Source: Actinia tenebrosa
Lineage: Eukaryota; Cnidaria; Anthozoa; Actiniaria; Actiniidae
DNA: 64,000 bases
Reading direction: 5' to 3'
Assembly: GCF_009602425.1 (NCBI RefSeq)
Contig: NW_022261367.1
Coordinates: 3,086-67,085, forward strand
Positions 1-13,600 of this stretch are shown piece by piece. Made by a program: the position numbers and the translations under genes. The notes beneath the pieces are model-generated. The model was given only the letters and a program-made list of their open reading frames with translations. It was not told the origin of the DNA and searched no databases. Position 1 is the stretch's first letter; every line of letters starts with the position of its first letter.

Positions 1-26
1 AAGGAAGGAAGGAAGGAAGGAAGGAA
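1..26. repeat. (GGAA)n microsatellite
   Basis: Pure GGAA tetranucleotide repeat at the left edge, inside the COMMD10 intron that follows exon 4. It continues beyond the window, so its length is unknown. Confidence 0.95.
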
Positions 27-34
27 ATAAATAC

Positions 35-1319
35 CTTATCATCATTGAGTCCAATATTTTGTAATTGTTGCTGTAAGACTGCAGGTTTGGCATTATGATA
101 AGCAGCCTAAAAAACCAAAAGGAAGAATTTCATAAAATATCTCTGTAAAGCTATTTGTATGACATCACCAAAGGTCTACTCAAAGGTTGAATGATCCTTT
201 GAAATTACCTAGTTATAGTTGTATATTGTCAGGGAGGTGGGAGTTTTTGATTTATTGAAAGTGGTACCTGTTCTAGTATGAAAGCAGACGTCTCCAGTAC
301 AATATGCAAATCATCAACATCTAGAGAAAGACCACTTTGTAGCTTATTTTCTTCTTCATCTGAAAAGGCTCTCTCATCCTTTAAAGAGACAATGATGTTA
401 TATGTAAAATAACATATGAAATGTAGTTAATGTAAGTTGTAATTTAGGCAAAGTTTAACTCAACACATGTACGACAAAAACTGGTTTGTCTTTGATTATT
501 TTATTTTATTTTGAACCAATGTATGAAAAATGGTGAATAGGTGAGTATTCCACTGACTTGTCAGTGTGACAAATACTTGGTGGGTGGTGACAGGGTTACC
601 ATGGTTACCTCTAGCATTTGTTGCCAGGCCCCTTCCAAAATAAACCGGGCACCTAGGCCAAAACTTATCTATGGGTGATGAATGAGTTTAAAACTTTAAT
701 CATGGTACTTCCTATTCACATGATAAAAGATTTAAGAAAGACTGAAGGAGATCTGACAGTATTTATTTTGTTTGTCTGTAAGAAATGTAAGCAATTTAGG
801 TTACTGGATTTGCAGTAATTTTGTGTGTGGCAAATGATTCCTTTTGTCATATATATCAACCATGTGCCATATTAATTTTATCATTAAATGAAATTTCAAA
901 TATGAGCTAACTCCATGCCATTGCAATGAGGGGGAGGGGTCTGGCAAAGTTTGACAAGGGGCCAGGGGGGAGGGGTGTGGAGTAGTTGAGGTGGGTAAGT
1001 ATGTGTCATCAATTTTAACAAAATCTGAAACCTTCCTCTAAGTCCTCATCGTTGATTACCTTCAAATGAAGCTTTTGGATGATTCTGTTCAGTAATAGAG
1101 GAAATCTTGATGCATCTAAGTCGTTGATCAAACTGACCGCCTTCTTCAACCTCCAAAATTAATCACACATCAATCTTATTTGACATAAAATACACATCAG
1201 ATAAATACATGAGATACAATAAACAAACTATTCAGCTTAAAGTAGATAATTACGAGAAAAGAAGCAAAATTAAGGTGTTTTTCTGCAGACCTTGCAGTAG
1301 CTTGAAACATCAGCGCCAT
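35..1319 (-). CDS. COMMD10: COMM domain-containing protein 10, 5' part (runs off left edge)
   Basis: Exons, in coding order, are 1291-1319, 1060-1150, 268-378 and 35-106, giving 101 residues in one frame with consistent phases. The protein starts [20 protein letters not shown] and continues through [16 protein letters not shown], the acidic stretch [29 protein letters not shown] and [18 protein letters not shown]. This closely parallels the N-terminal helical half of vertebrate COMMD10. The C-terminal COMM domain must lie left of the window. COMMD proteins are subunits of the Commander complex, which recycles membrane cargo from endosomes and is linked to NF-kB and cullin regulation. The start codon sits in a TISU/YY1-like context. 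The donor of exon 1 (AG/GTCTGC) is weak. The gene is divergent from ubiquilin. Confidence 0.9.
513..580. repeat. Fragments of two dispersed repeat families
   Basis: 513-540 matches one terminus of the MITE family present whole at 11031-11189 and 32066-32224 (ACCAATGTATG followed by ATGGTGAAT). Next to it, 545-580 (ACTGACTTGTCAGTGTGAC) matches the reverse complement of about 23215-23250 in INTS3. Both are old fragments in COMMD10 intron 2. Confidence 0.5.
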
Positions 1320-1323
1320 CTTG
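1312..1323 (-). promoter_or_regulatory. TISU/YY1-like element over the COMMD10 start codon
   Basis: CAAGATGGCGCT on the minus strand overlaps the ATG. It matches the TISU consensus SAASATGGCGGC at 11 of 12 positions. TISU is known to serve both as a YY1-type promoter element and as an initiation context for very short 5' UTRs. Confidence 0.55.
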
Positions 1324-1643
1324 GATTGGAAACCGGAAGTAGATACGAGTCCCACTCGGATTTCTACAACCTGTCTTCACAACAGGGTTCCCAGTCAGTA
1401 AATTTTGTAGTCTGCATCAGAATCACGAGTTTCTTCATCAAAATGATAGGAAATTTTTCGATATAAGATTCCGTATTTTTCTTAAAAGATTTTTTGGGAT
1501 ATTCTTAAAGGGAGTTTTAGTTTCTTTTTTGGGCTTTGAATTGTCGTACCTACCGTCCCCTAGTGAGTAGTAGTTTTGTCAGGAGTAGCCCTGGGTCGGG
1601 AGCGCCTCGATAGGAATCCGAAAGAGAAGTTGAGTCATCCATC
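1320..1643. promoter_or_regulatory. Shared bidirectional promoter of COMMD10 and ubiquilin
   Basis: Only 324 bp separate the two divergent start codons, so both promoters must lie here or overlap the first exons. An ETS/GABP-type site, ACCGGAAGT, is present at 1332-1340, next to the COMMD10 start. No TATA box is evident on either side, as is usual for housekeeping bidirectional promoters. Confidence 0.6.
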
Positions 1644-4600
1644 ATGGCGGACGAAGCACCACAGAAGAAGATCAAAGTCACTGTAAAAACCTCTAAAAAC
1701 AAAGAAATTATCGAAATTTCACCCGAAGCAACGATAAAAGAGGTATGTATCTACTCACAGAATGAAAAATATATCTATTTTATCTAACAGATAGTGTTGT
1801 ATTTTTAGTTTAAAGAAGAGGTATCTTCAAAGTTTGAAGCCGCTGTTCCTCAATTGTGTCTGATTTTTGCCGGAAGAATTCTCAAAGATGCAGACACTTT
1901 AGAATCGTACCGTAAGTATTAATTATCGAATTGTCTTTAGATATTTTATTTGTGTAGCATTTACTCAAATGCTAACAGATTTGGCCAATTTCGTCTTAGA
2001 AATAAAAGATGGGCTAACAGTACATCTGGTGATAAAATCCGATAACAAGGTAAGAAAATGTCGACGCACGAGACTATTTGACAGAAAATTGTACTCTTAT
2101 TTCTCAGTAAAATTATTCTCTCTCTCTTTTAAAAAAATATTACTTATATTCTAAAGGTATGAATAAATAATTCTCAAGAGTAAAATCTTGTTGGGAAGAA
2201 TGGATAAATTTAGCACGGTGACGTTGTATTTTCGGAAAATCAAAAGTCGTCCAAGTTCGTATAAAAACCTGTTCCCCATAAAACATCAAAGTGATTTCTA
2301 ATCGATCGTTCTTATTTTAGCTCTTTATAAGTTCTATATATATATTTATTCAAAGTTATTTAGTGTCTATCAGTATTCGATCTTTGTTAAAATGGATTAT
2401 TGTGTAATGTCTGTATTTTGCAAGTCATTATTATACTTGTACAGTCCAAAAAGGATTATAGAAAGATAAAACAGCATTGTCAGCATATTTATATGATAAA
2501 CTTATAAAGTTTATTTTTATACAAGATAACATAAAGGCATTGACTCTATCGGAGAAATTAAAATTTGAAAAAGATTATTTACAGCATGGATCATTTGAAG
2601 TAAAGACCTTAATTAAGTTAACTGTATAAATTTTTATCCATAATTTTTACTGATAGATTGATCGCTAGGGTTGAAAAAACTTAGATAGGTGGTCATGAGA
2701 AAAGAGTAATTTTGGGCCACAGGCTTCATTTATATATTAGTCTATCAGATCATCCGAATGGTATCGGGAAAGTCATGAGTTTGATTCCTATTAGGGACCC
2801 CCGAGTTCCTTTCAGCTAGAGACCAATGATAAATCATCTATACTCATTTCCTAGCTTATAAATAATTTCATCATATATCTTGAAAGTTGTCAATCAATCA
2901 ATCCATCTTTCAATTTTATTCAGAAACTCTGACGCAGTCCACGCTAGTACTCTATTAGTTATCACCACCTGATTGACAACTGACTAATTATTAGTCAGTT
3001 GTCAGTCAGGTGGTGATAACTAATAGAGTACTAGTGTGGACTGCATCAGTGTTTCTGAATAAAACAGCAGGAACTTGTGGATAAATTGAATCTTTGTAAA
3101 AAGCTTTGTGAAACTGACGTTCCGGACATTAGTTCCTTCCTACGAGTAAGTGGTCACTCACTCTGACAAAGGACTAAGTAAGAGTTAATTACCGAGAACT
3201 GAGGCAATAAGCCATATACATCTAGAGGGCCGTAAATAATTATTTTATTTATCAATTGAGAAGGTTTTCTATCAAATATTGCTCGTTATAAATGCAAAGT
3301 CTATATATAGTTATTAACAGGGTTAATAGCTAACTATATATTGACCTCGCATTTATAATGAGGGTTATAACAAAAATAAAGCCTTGTGAATAACAAATAA
3401 AACTGTGTCAACTGAGAAGTAATGTCCGAAACATCAGTTTCACAAAGACTTTTATGGTGATTCAGTTATCAGTCAGTCAACACTAGGATCAATCTTTCAA
3501 TCTAGTATTTAAACTTGATCATTAGTACAGTCTTATTTTCATGCTGACTCCGATACTATATTTTTTTCCTAATAGGCTCAACAGCAGGCAGCAGAACATG
3601 GAGTAAGTAAAAATTATCATCAGATAAATGTATGATACTGTAAGAAAGTACTCAGATCCAACTGTTAAATCTTCTGTGTTAACTAACAGCTAACAAACAC
3701 ATCAAACCCTGAAACAATTGCTGGGATGATCTTAGTCAGTGCATGGATAACTCACAAATCAAACCCTGAAACAACTGCTGGGATGATCTTAGTCAGTGCA
3801 TGGATAACTCACAGATCAAACCCTGAAACAATTGCTGGGATGATCTAAGTCAGGGCACGGCTAACTCACAAATCAAACCCTGAAACAATGGCTGGGATGA
3901 TCTAAGTCGGGGCACGGCTAACTCTTAGATCAAACCCTGAAACATCTCTGGGCTGATCTAAGTCAGGGCACGGCTAACTCAGATATCAAACCCTGAAACA
4001 ACCTCTGAGCCTAGAGAATAACACATTATTAAATAGACCATGGTTAATCAGCTGCCTTTGTTATGTAAAGTTAAAATTCTAAATGCAGTTTTGGAGATTT
4101 TTAGAATCTGAAATTTTCAAACCAGCTCAGAATTATTAATTTTTTGTTGAAAAATAAATATTGTATTTTAAATTTCAGTCTTCAACAAGAAGTGCTGCAC
4201 CATCTTCAGCTACTCCCAGCGCAGGGCCTACTCCACCATCAACAGCCCAGCCACCACCTTTTGATATGTTTGGTCTTGGAGGAATGGGAATGGGTGGAAT
4301 GAACCCAGGTAACATTCTTTAATTGACCCTAGTTGTTTCCTTAGCTGATTATTAGTTGAATATATATTCCTGGACTAAGTTTCTTATATGCGTAGAGTTT
4401 CTAGTTCATTCTTGCTTCGAGGGTTTTTTCTCTGGGTTCTCCAGGTTTTCTCCCTCCACAAAAACCGACTTATAAGTTGCAACTCAATCATGGAATGAGG
4501 GCCACAGGTCTGTTCGCCACTAGCTATTACGGTGCTACCCTCGTAAAACAAGAATGGTTTATTTTATTCAGGATTCCCACGGTCAGGGAAAGTCAGTGAA

Positions 4601-7600
4601 TTCTGAATTTTTTTCAAGGTCAGGTCATTGTCAGGGGATTTTGATTTTGGCTAGGGAAATTTACAATTTATTAAAAAGTCAGGGAAAAGTCAGGGAATTT
4701 TCCTTTTTCAGATGAGTGGGAACCCCATTATTTTTTCTGAAAATGTTTTGAATCCCAATTCGTTCTCGAGACAAATGGTAACACTTAAACATGAGTGTAA
4801 TTCCCAGTTATTTCTTCAGCCAATTCAAATAGGCTGGACTCCTATGTACTTTAACATAGAAACTTGTATTTCCCAATTATTTCTTTAGCTGATTCTAAAT
4901 TATTGTCATATGTAGGTGGTGATCTGAATCAGATGAGCCAACAATTACAACAACAGGTAAGTCAATGAAATTCTATATTAGTCATTCTCAAGCTCATTAG
5001 TAAGTACTCCCTTATATACTAATATTCCCCAATATACTAATATTGTTAACTGAAGCCACTTTTAATATTTTAAATATTTGTTTAGATGATGACGAATCCT
5101 GATCTCATGAGACAGATTTTGGATAATCCTATGGTTCAGGTATTGATCTTTTACTCTAGTTTTGCCTACAGTATTTGTACATCATTATATTTAGCAGTAC
5201 AAATAAGTGCAATGTTTTGTTTTAGAGCATAACATCCAACCCAGAGTTAATGCGACAGATGCTACTCAGTAACCCTCAGATGCAAACTCTAGTAGAGGTA
5301 AAGTTTATTTGATATATGTATATGCAGTACAGTGGTGATATCTTCAGTCTGCTGTGGTGATAGATAGAAGGATAAGAAAGATGGACAATGTAAATGGATG
5401 GATTAGAGGGATGGACAATTTATGTAGATGGATTGATAAGAGGGATGGACAAAGTGGATGGATGGGTAAGAGGGATGGTCGCAGTGGATGTATGAATAGA
5501 GGAACAAAGGGAATAGATAGATGGACAGAGTAATAAGAAAAATGAACAAAGCAAATGGATAGATAAGAGGGATGGACAAAGTGAATAGATGGATAAGAGG
5601 GATGGTCATAGTGGATGTATGAATGGAGGGATGGACAAAGTGGATGGATGGGTGTAAGGATAAGAGAAATGGACAAAGTGAATGGATGAATAAGAAGATG
5701 GACAAAGTGGATGGATTTCAGATAAGAGGGATAGATAATGTAAATAGAGGGATAAAAGGGATAGACAAAGTGGATTGAGGGATAAGAGGGATGGACATGT
5801 GGATAGATAGATAGAGGGACAAGAGAGATGTTTTTACCACATGTTTATATGTTGAAAGAAATTTATGTTGTAAGTTCATTGTGATTACCATTGCTCAATT
5901 TGACAACTGACCACAAAACATTAACCATTTTCTTTCTGTATTCAGAGGAATCCTGAGATCTCCCATATCTTGAATAACCCAGATCTTATGAGACAGGTAT
6001 GTAATTATCAATAAAATTTGCATTTTAGTATTAGTAGCTTTGGTTGAAACATTTCTTGTTCACCATGCATTGTGCAGTGTTGCTTGTTCTGTCATTAGAA
6101 TGTATATGACAGCTACTGTACTTTATAACGGAATTATTTTCTGGCTGGCAATAATGGCTGGTCGTTTGCCAGTGATGATGACCAACCAAATTAGTTTTAG
6201 CTTTGTCATACCTCGTTTTTGGCTCAATGTTACTGGTCAAAAAGACATGCAAGACAAAGGTTATAGTGGATAAGTTCCAATTCTGGCCAGACATTGTCCG
6301 ATGACCAGCCGTTATTTTTAGCTCTGAGTTGTATTTTAAGGTACTTCCTTTATAGTTTCCCATTAAACTCACGCTCATTCATGACATCTGCCACTATTTC
6401 TTTCTAATCAGTTTTTAATGTTTGTGATATTTGTTGTCGTAGACTATGGAAATGGCACGTAACCCAGCATTGATGCAAGAGATGATGAGAAATCAAGACA
6501 GAGCTTTGAGTAACCTGGAGGTTAGTACAGGAATATATCTAATTCATCTTGGTGTGATATTTACATGTACCCATTTCAGACCATGTGTCATTCCCTAGAA
6601 TATCATTTCTTTGTTTAACATTTGAGCATGACAAGAGACATGACTGTGGATACAAATAAGACTAATGAATCTTTTTATCTAGGGTATGACACTTGGTCTA
6701 AAAGGGGTAAACATTACAAGATTGATAAGAATTGTCATTGGACTATTGTCCTGGGTGGGGTGCTTCATGTTTGTTTCTTCAGTTTCTCAGGTTTTCCTTC
6801 CCTAAAAATAAACACACAAATTCCAATATAAGTAGTAAGAGTCACTCTTAATCCACTCTCCATTTATTTACTTGAAAATACAGTGCTTTACTAGCTTGAA
6901 TAAAAGACTGGGCAAATGAATGAATCAATGAATGGCTTGGTTTGGCTCATATAAAGTTCAACGTTTGACCTAAGCTTATATCTGTACATTCATAGTGTAA
7001 AACATGTTCACCAGTCTGATGTATCATGCTTTCAGAGTCTGCCTGGAGGATTTAATGCTTTGCAAAGAATGTACACAGATATACAAGAACCAATGATGGA
7101 TGCTGCTCAAGAGCAGGCGAGTTGATTCCTCTGACACTACTGCCCTGCCCTGCCCTGCCCTGCCCTATACCACATCACCCTACACCACACAACACAACAC
7201 TGCGCTACTATGCACAATATGACTCAGCACAACATGCAAAAAAAAAAAAACAATAGCACATTACAAAACTCTATACAAGGACAAACCATACCATACTTTG
7301 CAGCAGACAAAACAATACCATACTACAATATAATACACTAAGCTATCAAACATAATATAACACTACACAGAACAGGACAAAAACATTAGCAACATACAAC
7401 ACAACAATATACAACACAACAACACAATAAATTATGATACAATACACTACACTGCATAACATAACATCAAACAACATGGCATTACGACACACTACACCAC
7501 ACTGCATTACTCCACACCACACTACACTACACTACACTACACTACACTACACTACACTACACTACACTACACTACACTACACTACACTACACTACACTAC

Positions 7601-10600
7601 ACNCACTACACTACACTACACTACACTACACTACACTACACTACACTACACTGTACTGTACTGTACTGTACTGTACTATTCAACATGATATGACACTACA
7701 TGTACTTAGCACAGCACAAACACAACTATTGAAACCACACATCACAAAATCAAACCACTACAAAGCAGACAGACAACATTTTCCACAGTGTAATCTCATT
7801 ATTTCTATTTCTTTTAGATTCAGCAGCTTCAGAATAATCCTTTTGCTGCTCTCTTAGGTCAAGGTAAGTAAAGACTCTTGTCTAAACTTAAACTCTCGTC
7901 AATATATGTACATGAGAACCAAATTTCTGGTTCAAGCTTCCTTGTCAGACCTCTTTACCTGGGTGTAATGCTTTCCCATTTCAGACCATATGTCATTCCC
8001 TTGAGTATCATATTATAATTTAATGTTTGCGCGTGACAAGAAATATAATTTTATTCTCAAGAAAATGAGGGGTCTTGAAAGAGTTCAGAAGTCAAGGGGG
8101 GTAAGAAAATAGATGATGTCCTTTGTAGGGATATGGATATTTTCTGGAGCTACCCATTGCAAATAAATGACTTGCACTAGCTAACAGGTCACATGACTCT
8201 ACCTCACTTAAAACAAGCAGTTTTGTCAAAATAAGAAACAGAAATGAAATGAGCACCTCCGCATTAGTAGGGAGGCGGAGTTTCCGCTCACAATTAGTGA
8301 AACGGGAGAAATGGCATTAGATATGAAATTGAATGTTTTATAAGGATTTGTATGGGAAAATGCACTGGATGGCAAAAGCTTACCAGCCAACCCTTTACCC
8401 ATACAAATCTTTGTAAAATCTTTGATTTTATATTTCATTTCATTTCTTCTATAGTCAACATTTAGAGCTGAAACTTCGCCCTCTTACTAAATTTGAGGTG
8501 CTCTTTTCATTTCTGGAGTTTGTTTTGACCCATTTGCTCATTTTAAGGGAGGGGGGTCTATTTGCTGATTGTATGTTTATTTTGACCATCGTTTAGGAGG
8601 AACTACAACTAATACCACTGCATCTACCACCACTGAAAGCAACTCTACCAATCCACAGCAAGGAACTGAAAATGTATCCCCTCTACCCAACCCCTGGGCA
8701 CCAGCAGGCGCTAGAACTGAAACTACAGCAGCCACGCGGCCAGCTACTTCTCGACCTGCTACTACTGGAACTACCCCTACCTCTCAGACCTCTCAACCTA
8801 CTAGGTAGGCAATAATGGTAGCAATAATCAATACCAGGCATCCCAGACCTCCTATATATCCTATATTTCCTATAATTTGTATAGGATCCTATAAAGAGCC
8901 TATATTTAAAGAAAACCTCTTATATTTCTTATAAATAGGACGACTGCTGATTGATACATTTATATTTTACACTGTTTAGCATATTTGGCAAAGGAAATAA
9001 AATGGCCCTTTTTTTTTTTTTTTTTGGTTCTGCTTTTTTTTGGTTCTGTTTTTTTATGGCTTTTTAGTTTTGCAAATCATTGCCTGTGCACCCTCTTGAT
9101 CCCTGGTTACGCCACCAAAAAGCTATTTTAGCTCCTATAAAGTGCATATATTTTTGGGGAAAAATCCTATATTTTCCTATATTTAGAACTTGCACAGCCT
9201 ATATTTCCTATCAAATTTGTCTAAAAAGTGGCTGGGATGCCTGCAATACGCTACTTTGCTAATACAAATTTTTTTCTCACTCTAGTCTGCTCTTGAAGCA
9301 AAATATCAGAAATTTGTTGAACCAAGGCGACAAAATCTGGCCGTGCCACACCATTTTGCCCCCAAGTAAACTTGAATNAGGAAAAAAATGTGTATTAGCA
9401 AAGTAGTGTTTTCAAAACAATGTATATTAATTGGAAGTGAATTTCAGACGATAGTGCCTGAGTAGGTAAACAAACACTGCCCAAATTTTTTGTTTTGGAA
9501 TAAAATACACTTAGGTGTATTCTTAAATTTACCTACAAGATATTGGGGAGCTAGATTGTTAAGGCTTTTGGACAGTGAGCTTCTAACGTTTCTTGTTCTT
9601 AAAGTATTCTAAATACAAAGCTCATGTAGCTGAATGATGTCTTTCCCTTGTTTTCTAGTCAAACTACCAACCCTCAATTTTCTGGGATGTTCCAAACACC
9701 AGCAATGCAGAATCTTTTACAGCAAATGCAGGCCAACCCAGAAATGTTGCAGAATACAATGCAGTCTCCCTACATGCAGCAAATGATGACACAGATGATG
9801 CAGAACCCTGAACTAATGGCTAATGTAAGTAAATACATGGACTATATGCAGTCCGGCAGATAGACAGAACGACCAATTATTAATTCAGACAGACAGACCT
9901 ATTGATGTTGACAGGCAAACAGACAGACAGACAGACAGTGAAATTGGGGGGAAGAAAGAGTGACACACTTGGGCAGATAAACATATTGGACTTTTGATAG
10001 ATAAAGTTATACTACTGACAGCAGATGGAGAGAAAAAGAGACCTATTAATGCTGACAGGCAAACAGACAGAAAGATTGGGGGAAGAAAGAGTGACAGGCT
10101 TNNNNNNNNNNNNNNNNNNNNNNNNNNNNNNNNNNNNNNNNNNNNNNNNNNNNNNNNNNNNNNNNNNNNNNNNNNNCAGCAGATGGAGAGAAAAAGAGAC
10201 CTATTAATGCTGACAGGCAAACAGACAGAAAGATTGGGGGAAGAAAGAGTGACAGGCTTGGGCAGATAAACGTATTGGACTTTTGATAAATAAAGTTATA
10301 CTAATGATAGCAGATTGAGAGAAAAAAGCCAGAAGATAAATAGATATTCACATCAGAAATACATTGTGCAACATAACAGTTATATTTAAGTGAATCTCAC
10401 TAGATTCTTCAATTAGAATAAATTAGGCAAAGTCATTTTTTTCTTTCTAAAGAAAGAAAATTAAAAAGTGGTCTAATTTTTATTCCTAGATTTTGAGGAC
10501 CAACTCAATGTTTCAAGGCAATCCACAGCTAGCAGAGCAGGTACTGTATCATGGACAATACAATACGATAAACTTTATTTCGCACTCAAATTTAAGATAG

Positions 10601-13600
10601 CAAATACATGCTAATATGGAATGATTCACCCATTTGCTGTACAAAAATTTTGTGTGATTGTTATCTCAACTGGAATGTCTTTTCATTGGTATTTTAAGAG
10701 GTACAGGTGTATAGATCTTTTACTAAATTAGAAGCAAAAGGCCATCAAAACAGTATATCCTTTTAACTACTCTCCTTTCTTACCATGTACAGACATCATG
10801 CAATGTATTTGCATACTTCTGTTCACAGGCTTTTTGCTTCGAACCGAGCTTTTACATGACTTATTGTGGTAAAACCAGCAAGCTTCGCATAGAAATGTGT
10901 TGGTTTAAAAATGTACAAAAGCCTGTTCATAAAAGTGTGCAAACTGTTGGTCAAAGTTTTCATGTTGTGCTGTAACTCTCACACTCAAAGTCTGTCAAGC
11001 TACTCCCTTAACAAAAGGAAAGGAAGAAAGCACTCTCCATTTTCCATATATTGATTCACTGGTCAAACACAAAGCAATCAGTCAAGAATGCAAGGTTCAA
11101 ATTTGAATAATCCTTCTAAAGTACCTTGGTGCCTTGCTTGAGCACTTTGTGTTTGACCAGTGAACCAATGTATGGAAGATGGTGAATTATTTTCTGTTTT
11201 CCATTTTGCAGTTTGCCAGTAGGCTACCAGAGTTTATGACACAGGTAAGTTGGTTTCCTTTGCATGCATGTTTTGACGAAATTGATGAAATGCAAAATGC
11301 ATTTGCCGAATGTGTGAAATATTGATTAATTGTACAAATTTTGTGATTTCTAAAATGTTCTATCTAGATGCAGAACCCAGAATTTCAAACTTACATGGCG
11401 AACCCCAGGGTGCTACAGGCTATGACACAGATACAGCAGGGCGTCCAGCAACTGCAATCAGAAGCACCAGGATTACTGCCTGGGGGAGGGTAAGTAAGAA
11501 GCATTAGGGTTTCTGTCTGGGGGAGGGTAAGTAAGAATCACTTGGATTACTGTCTGGGGGAGGGTAAGTTTGAAGCATTAGGGTTTCTGTCTGGGGGAGG
11601 GTAAGTAAGAATCACCAGGATTACTGTCTTGGGGAGTGTAAGTAAGAAGCACTAGGGCTACTGTTCATGGAGGGTAACTAAGGAGAAGAAACACTAGGGT
11701 TACTGTCTGGGGGAGGGTAAGTAAAAAGTACTAGGGCTACTGTCTGGGGGGGGTAAGTAAGAAGCATTAGGGTTTCTGTCTGGGGGAGGGTAAGTAAGAA
11801 GCACCAGGATTACTGTCTGGGGGAGTGTAAGTAAGAAGCACTAGGGCTACTGTTCATGGAGGGTAACTAAGAAGAAGAAACACAAGGGTTACTGTTTGGG
11901 GGAGGGTAAGTAAAAAGTACTAGGGCTACTGTCTGGGGGGGTAAGTAAGAAGCATTAGGGTTTCTGTCTGGGGGAGGGTAAGTAAGAAGCAACAGGATTA
12001 CTGCCTGGGGGAGGGTAAGTAAGAAGAACAAGGGTTACTGTTTGGGGGGGGTGAGTAAAAAGCACTATGGCTACTGTCTAGGAAAGGGTAAATAGTTCCA
12101 TTTTTGGGGTGATGATAAATTGATCAATATTTTTCTATATCCATGCAGATTGGGTGGTGGTCTAGGTGTAGTACCTCCAGCTACAACAACTACTACTAGC
12201 AGTAGTACAACATCTTCTAGTAGAGAAAACACTACCACAACCACACCTTCTACAGGTACATGTAATTACCTATCTGGTAGTTATCTAAATCTAATGGCTA
12301 GCCTCCATTCTGTCTTTACAGTACTTAGCTTACTGGTATACATCTCTTAATGTGTAGTTTCAGAAAATACTGATACCCCACCCACGGAGGAAATTGGAAA
12401 TTCTGTAGGCGAGGGGGACAAAAAAAAAGAACAAAATTGGAGAGTTTTTATGGAAGAAAATTGGAAGTTCCTGGGGCTAGGGGGTCCTTTTACAAATACC
12501 CTTCATGGTGGGTATGGATATTTTCTAGAACTACACAATTCGCTTAAAAAAACATCACATCAAATCAATTAAAGGTATTAAATATATAAACTATCTATTT
12601 AGTAAAAGAGGTATTGACCATGAATTTTATGATTATGCATAAGGTTGATAACTATGTTACAGCAGCAAAATCTAAAACATTTCCCCCCTGCATATCTTGT
12701 GCATAGGAACGACAGGCATGCCCAATCCCTTGCTGTCTGGGTTAGGACAAGATCCTGCTATGGCACAGCTGATGTCCCAGATGATGTCGTCTATGGCACA
12801 GGGTCAAAATCAAGTAGGTTTTTAGATGATATTTTATAAATCACAAGTTATTTCTCCTCTTTTATATCTTTTCTCATTATTTTTTCCATCACTATTACTC
12901 CAGAATCCTGAAGTTCGTTTCCAAACCCAGTTAGAGCAACTTGCATCAATGGGATTTGTAGATCGCCAACGTAATATTCAAGGTAATAGAAACTGATGTC
13001 TCTAGTATCTGTACTTGTGAATCAACATTGATATTTTTGTGTAAATACTAGTTATACAATGATTTTGAGTGACATACCAATGGAAAATCCCAAGATACAC
13101 TTACAAGTGACAAGATATTTCAAATCCTGCACTCTGATTGGCTGACCTACTAGTGGTCTATTAGTGTAATAGCCATTCTTGAAAACCAAAAAAATGGGTT
13201 GGTTGCATTTTCAACCTAGCATCAAAATTTGTTTGCATACATGTATTTAACCAATTAGGTAGCAGGTTTAGACTAAAACAATTAGATCTCTTGCCCTCAT
13301 GGTCTACAAGTCAATAGGCCATTCTGCCTTAGGGGCTATTGACTCATACACCATCCAGGCTTTGGGTCTACTTATTAGATATGCTGATTATGATATAATC
13401 AATTTGCAAGTATGTAGTATTATAATATAAAGTGTTATTGGTGTTGTTGATGATGTTCATAAATGGCAGGTTCCAGGCACTCTTGATTGACGACTCTTAA
13501 AACCCCAGTGTATGTGGGCTTAGCCTCACTTCTGAGGACGGTAAACAAAAACAGAAATTAGAATAACAAAACATCAGTAACTCCTGGATTCGAGGCTAAG

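Noticed and set aside
5344-5705. Open frames of about 100 aa on the minus strand (HP/SIHPFVHPS-type peptides)
   Set aside because: They run through a degenerate tandem repeat in a ubiquilin intron and encode only low-complexity sequence.
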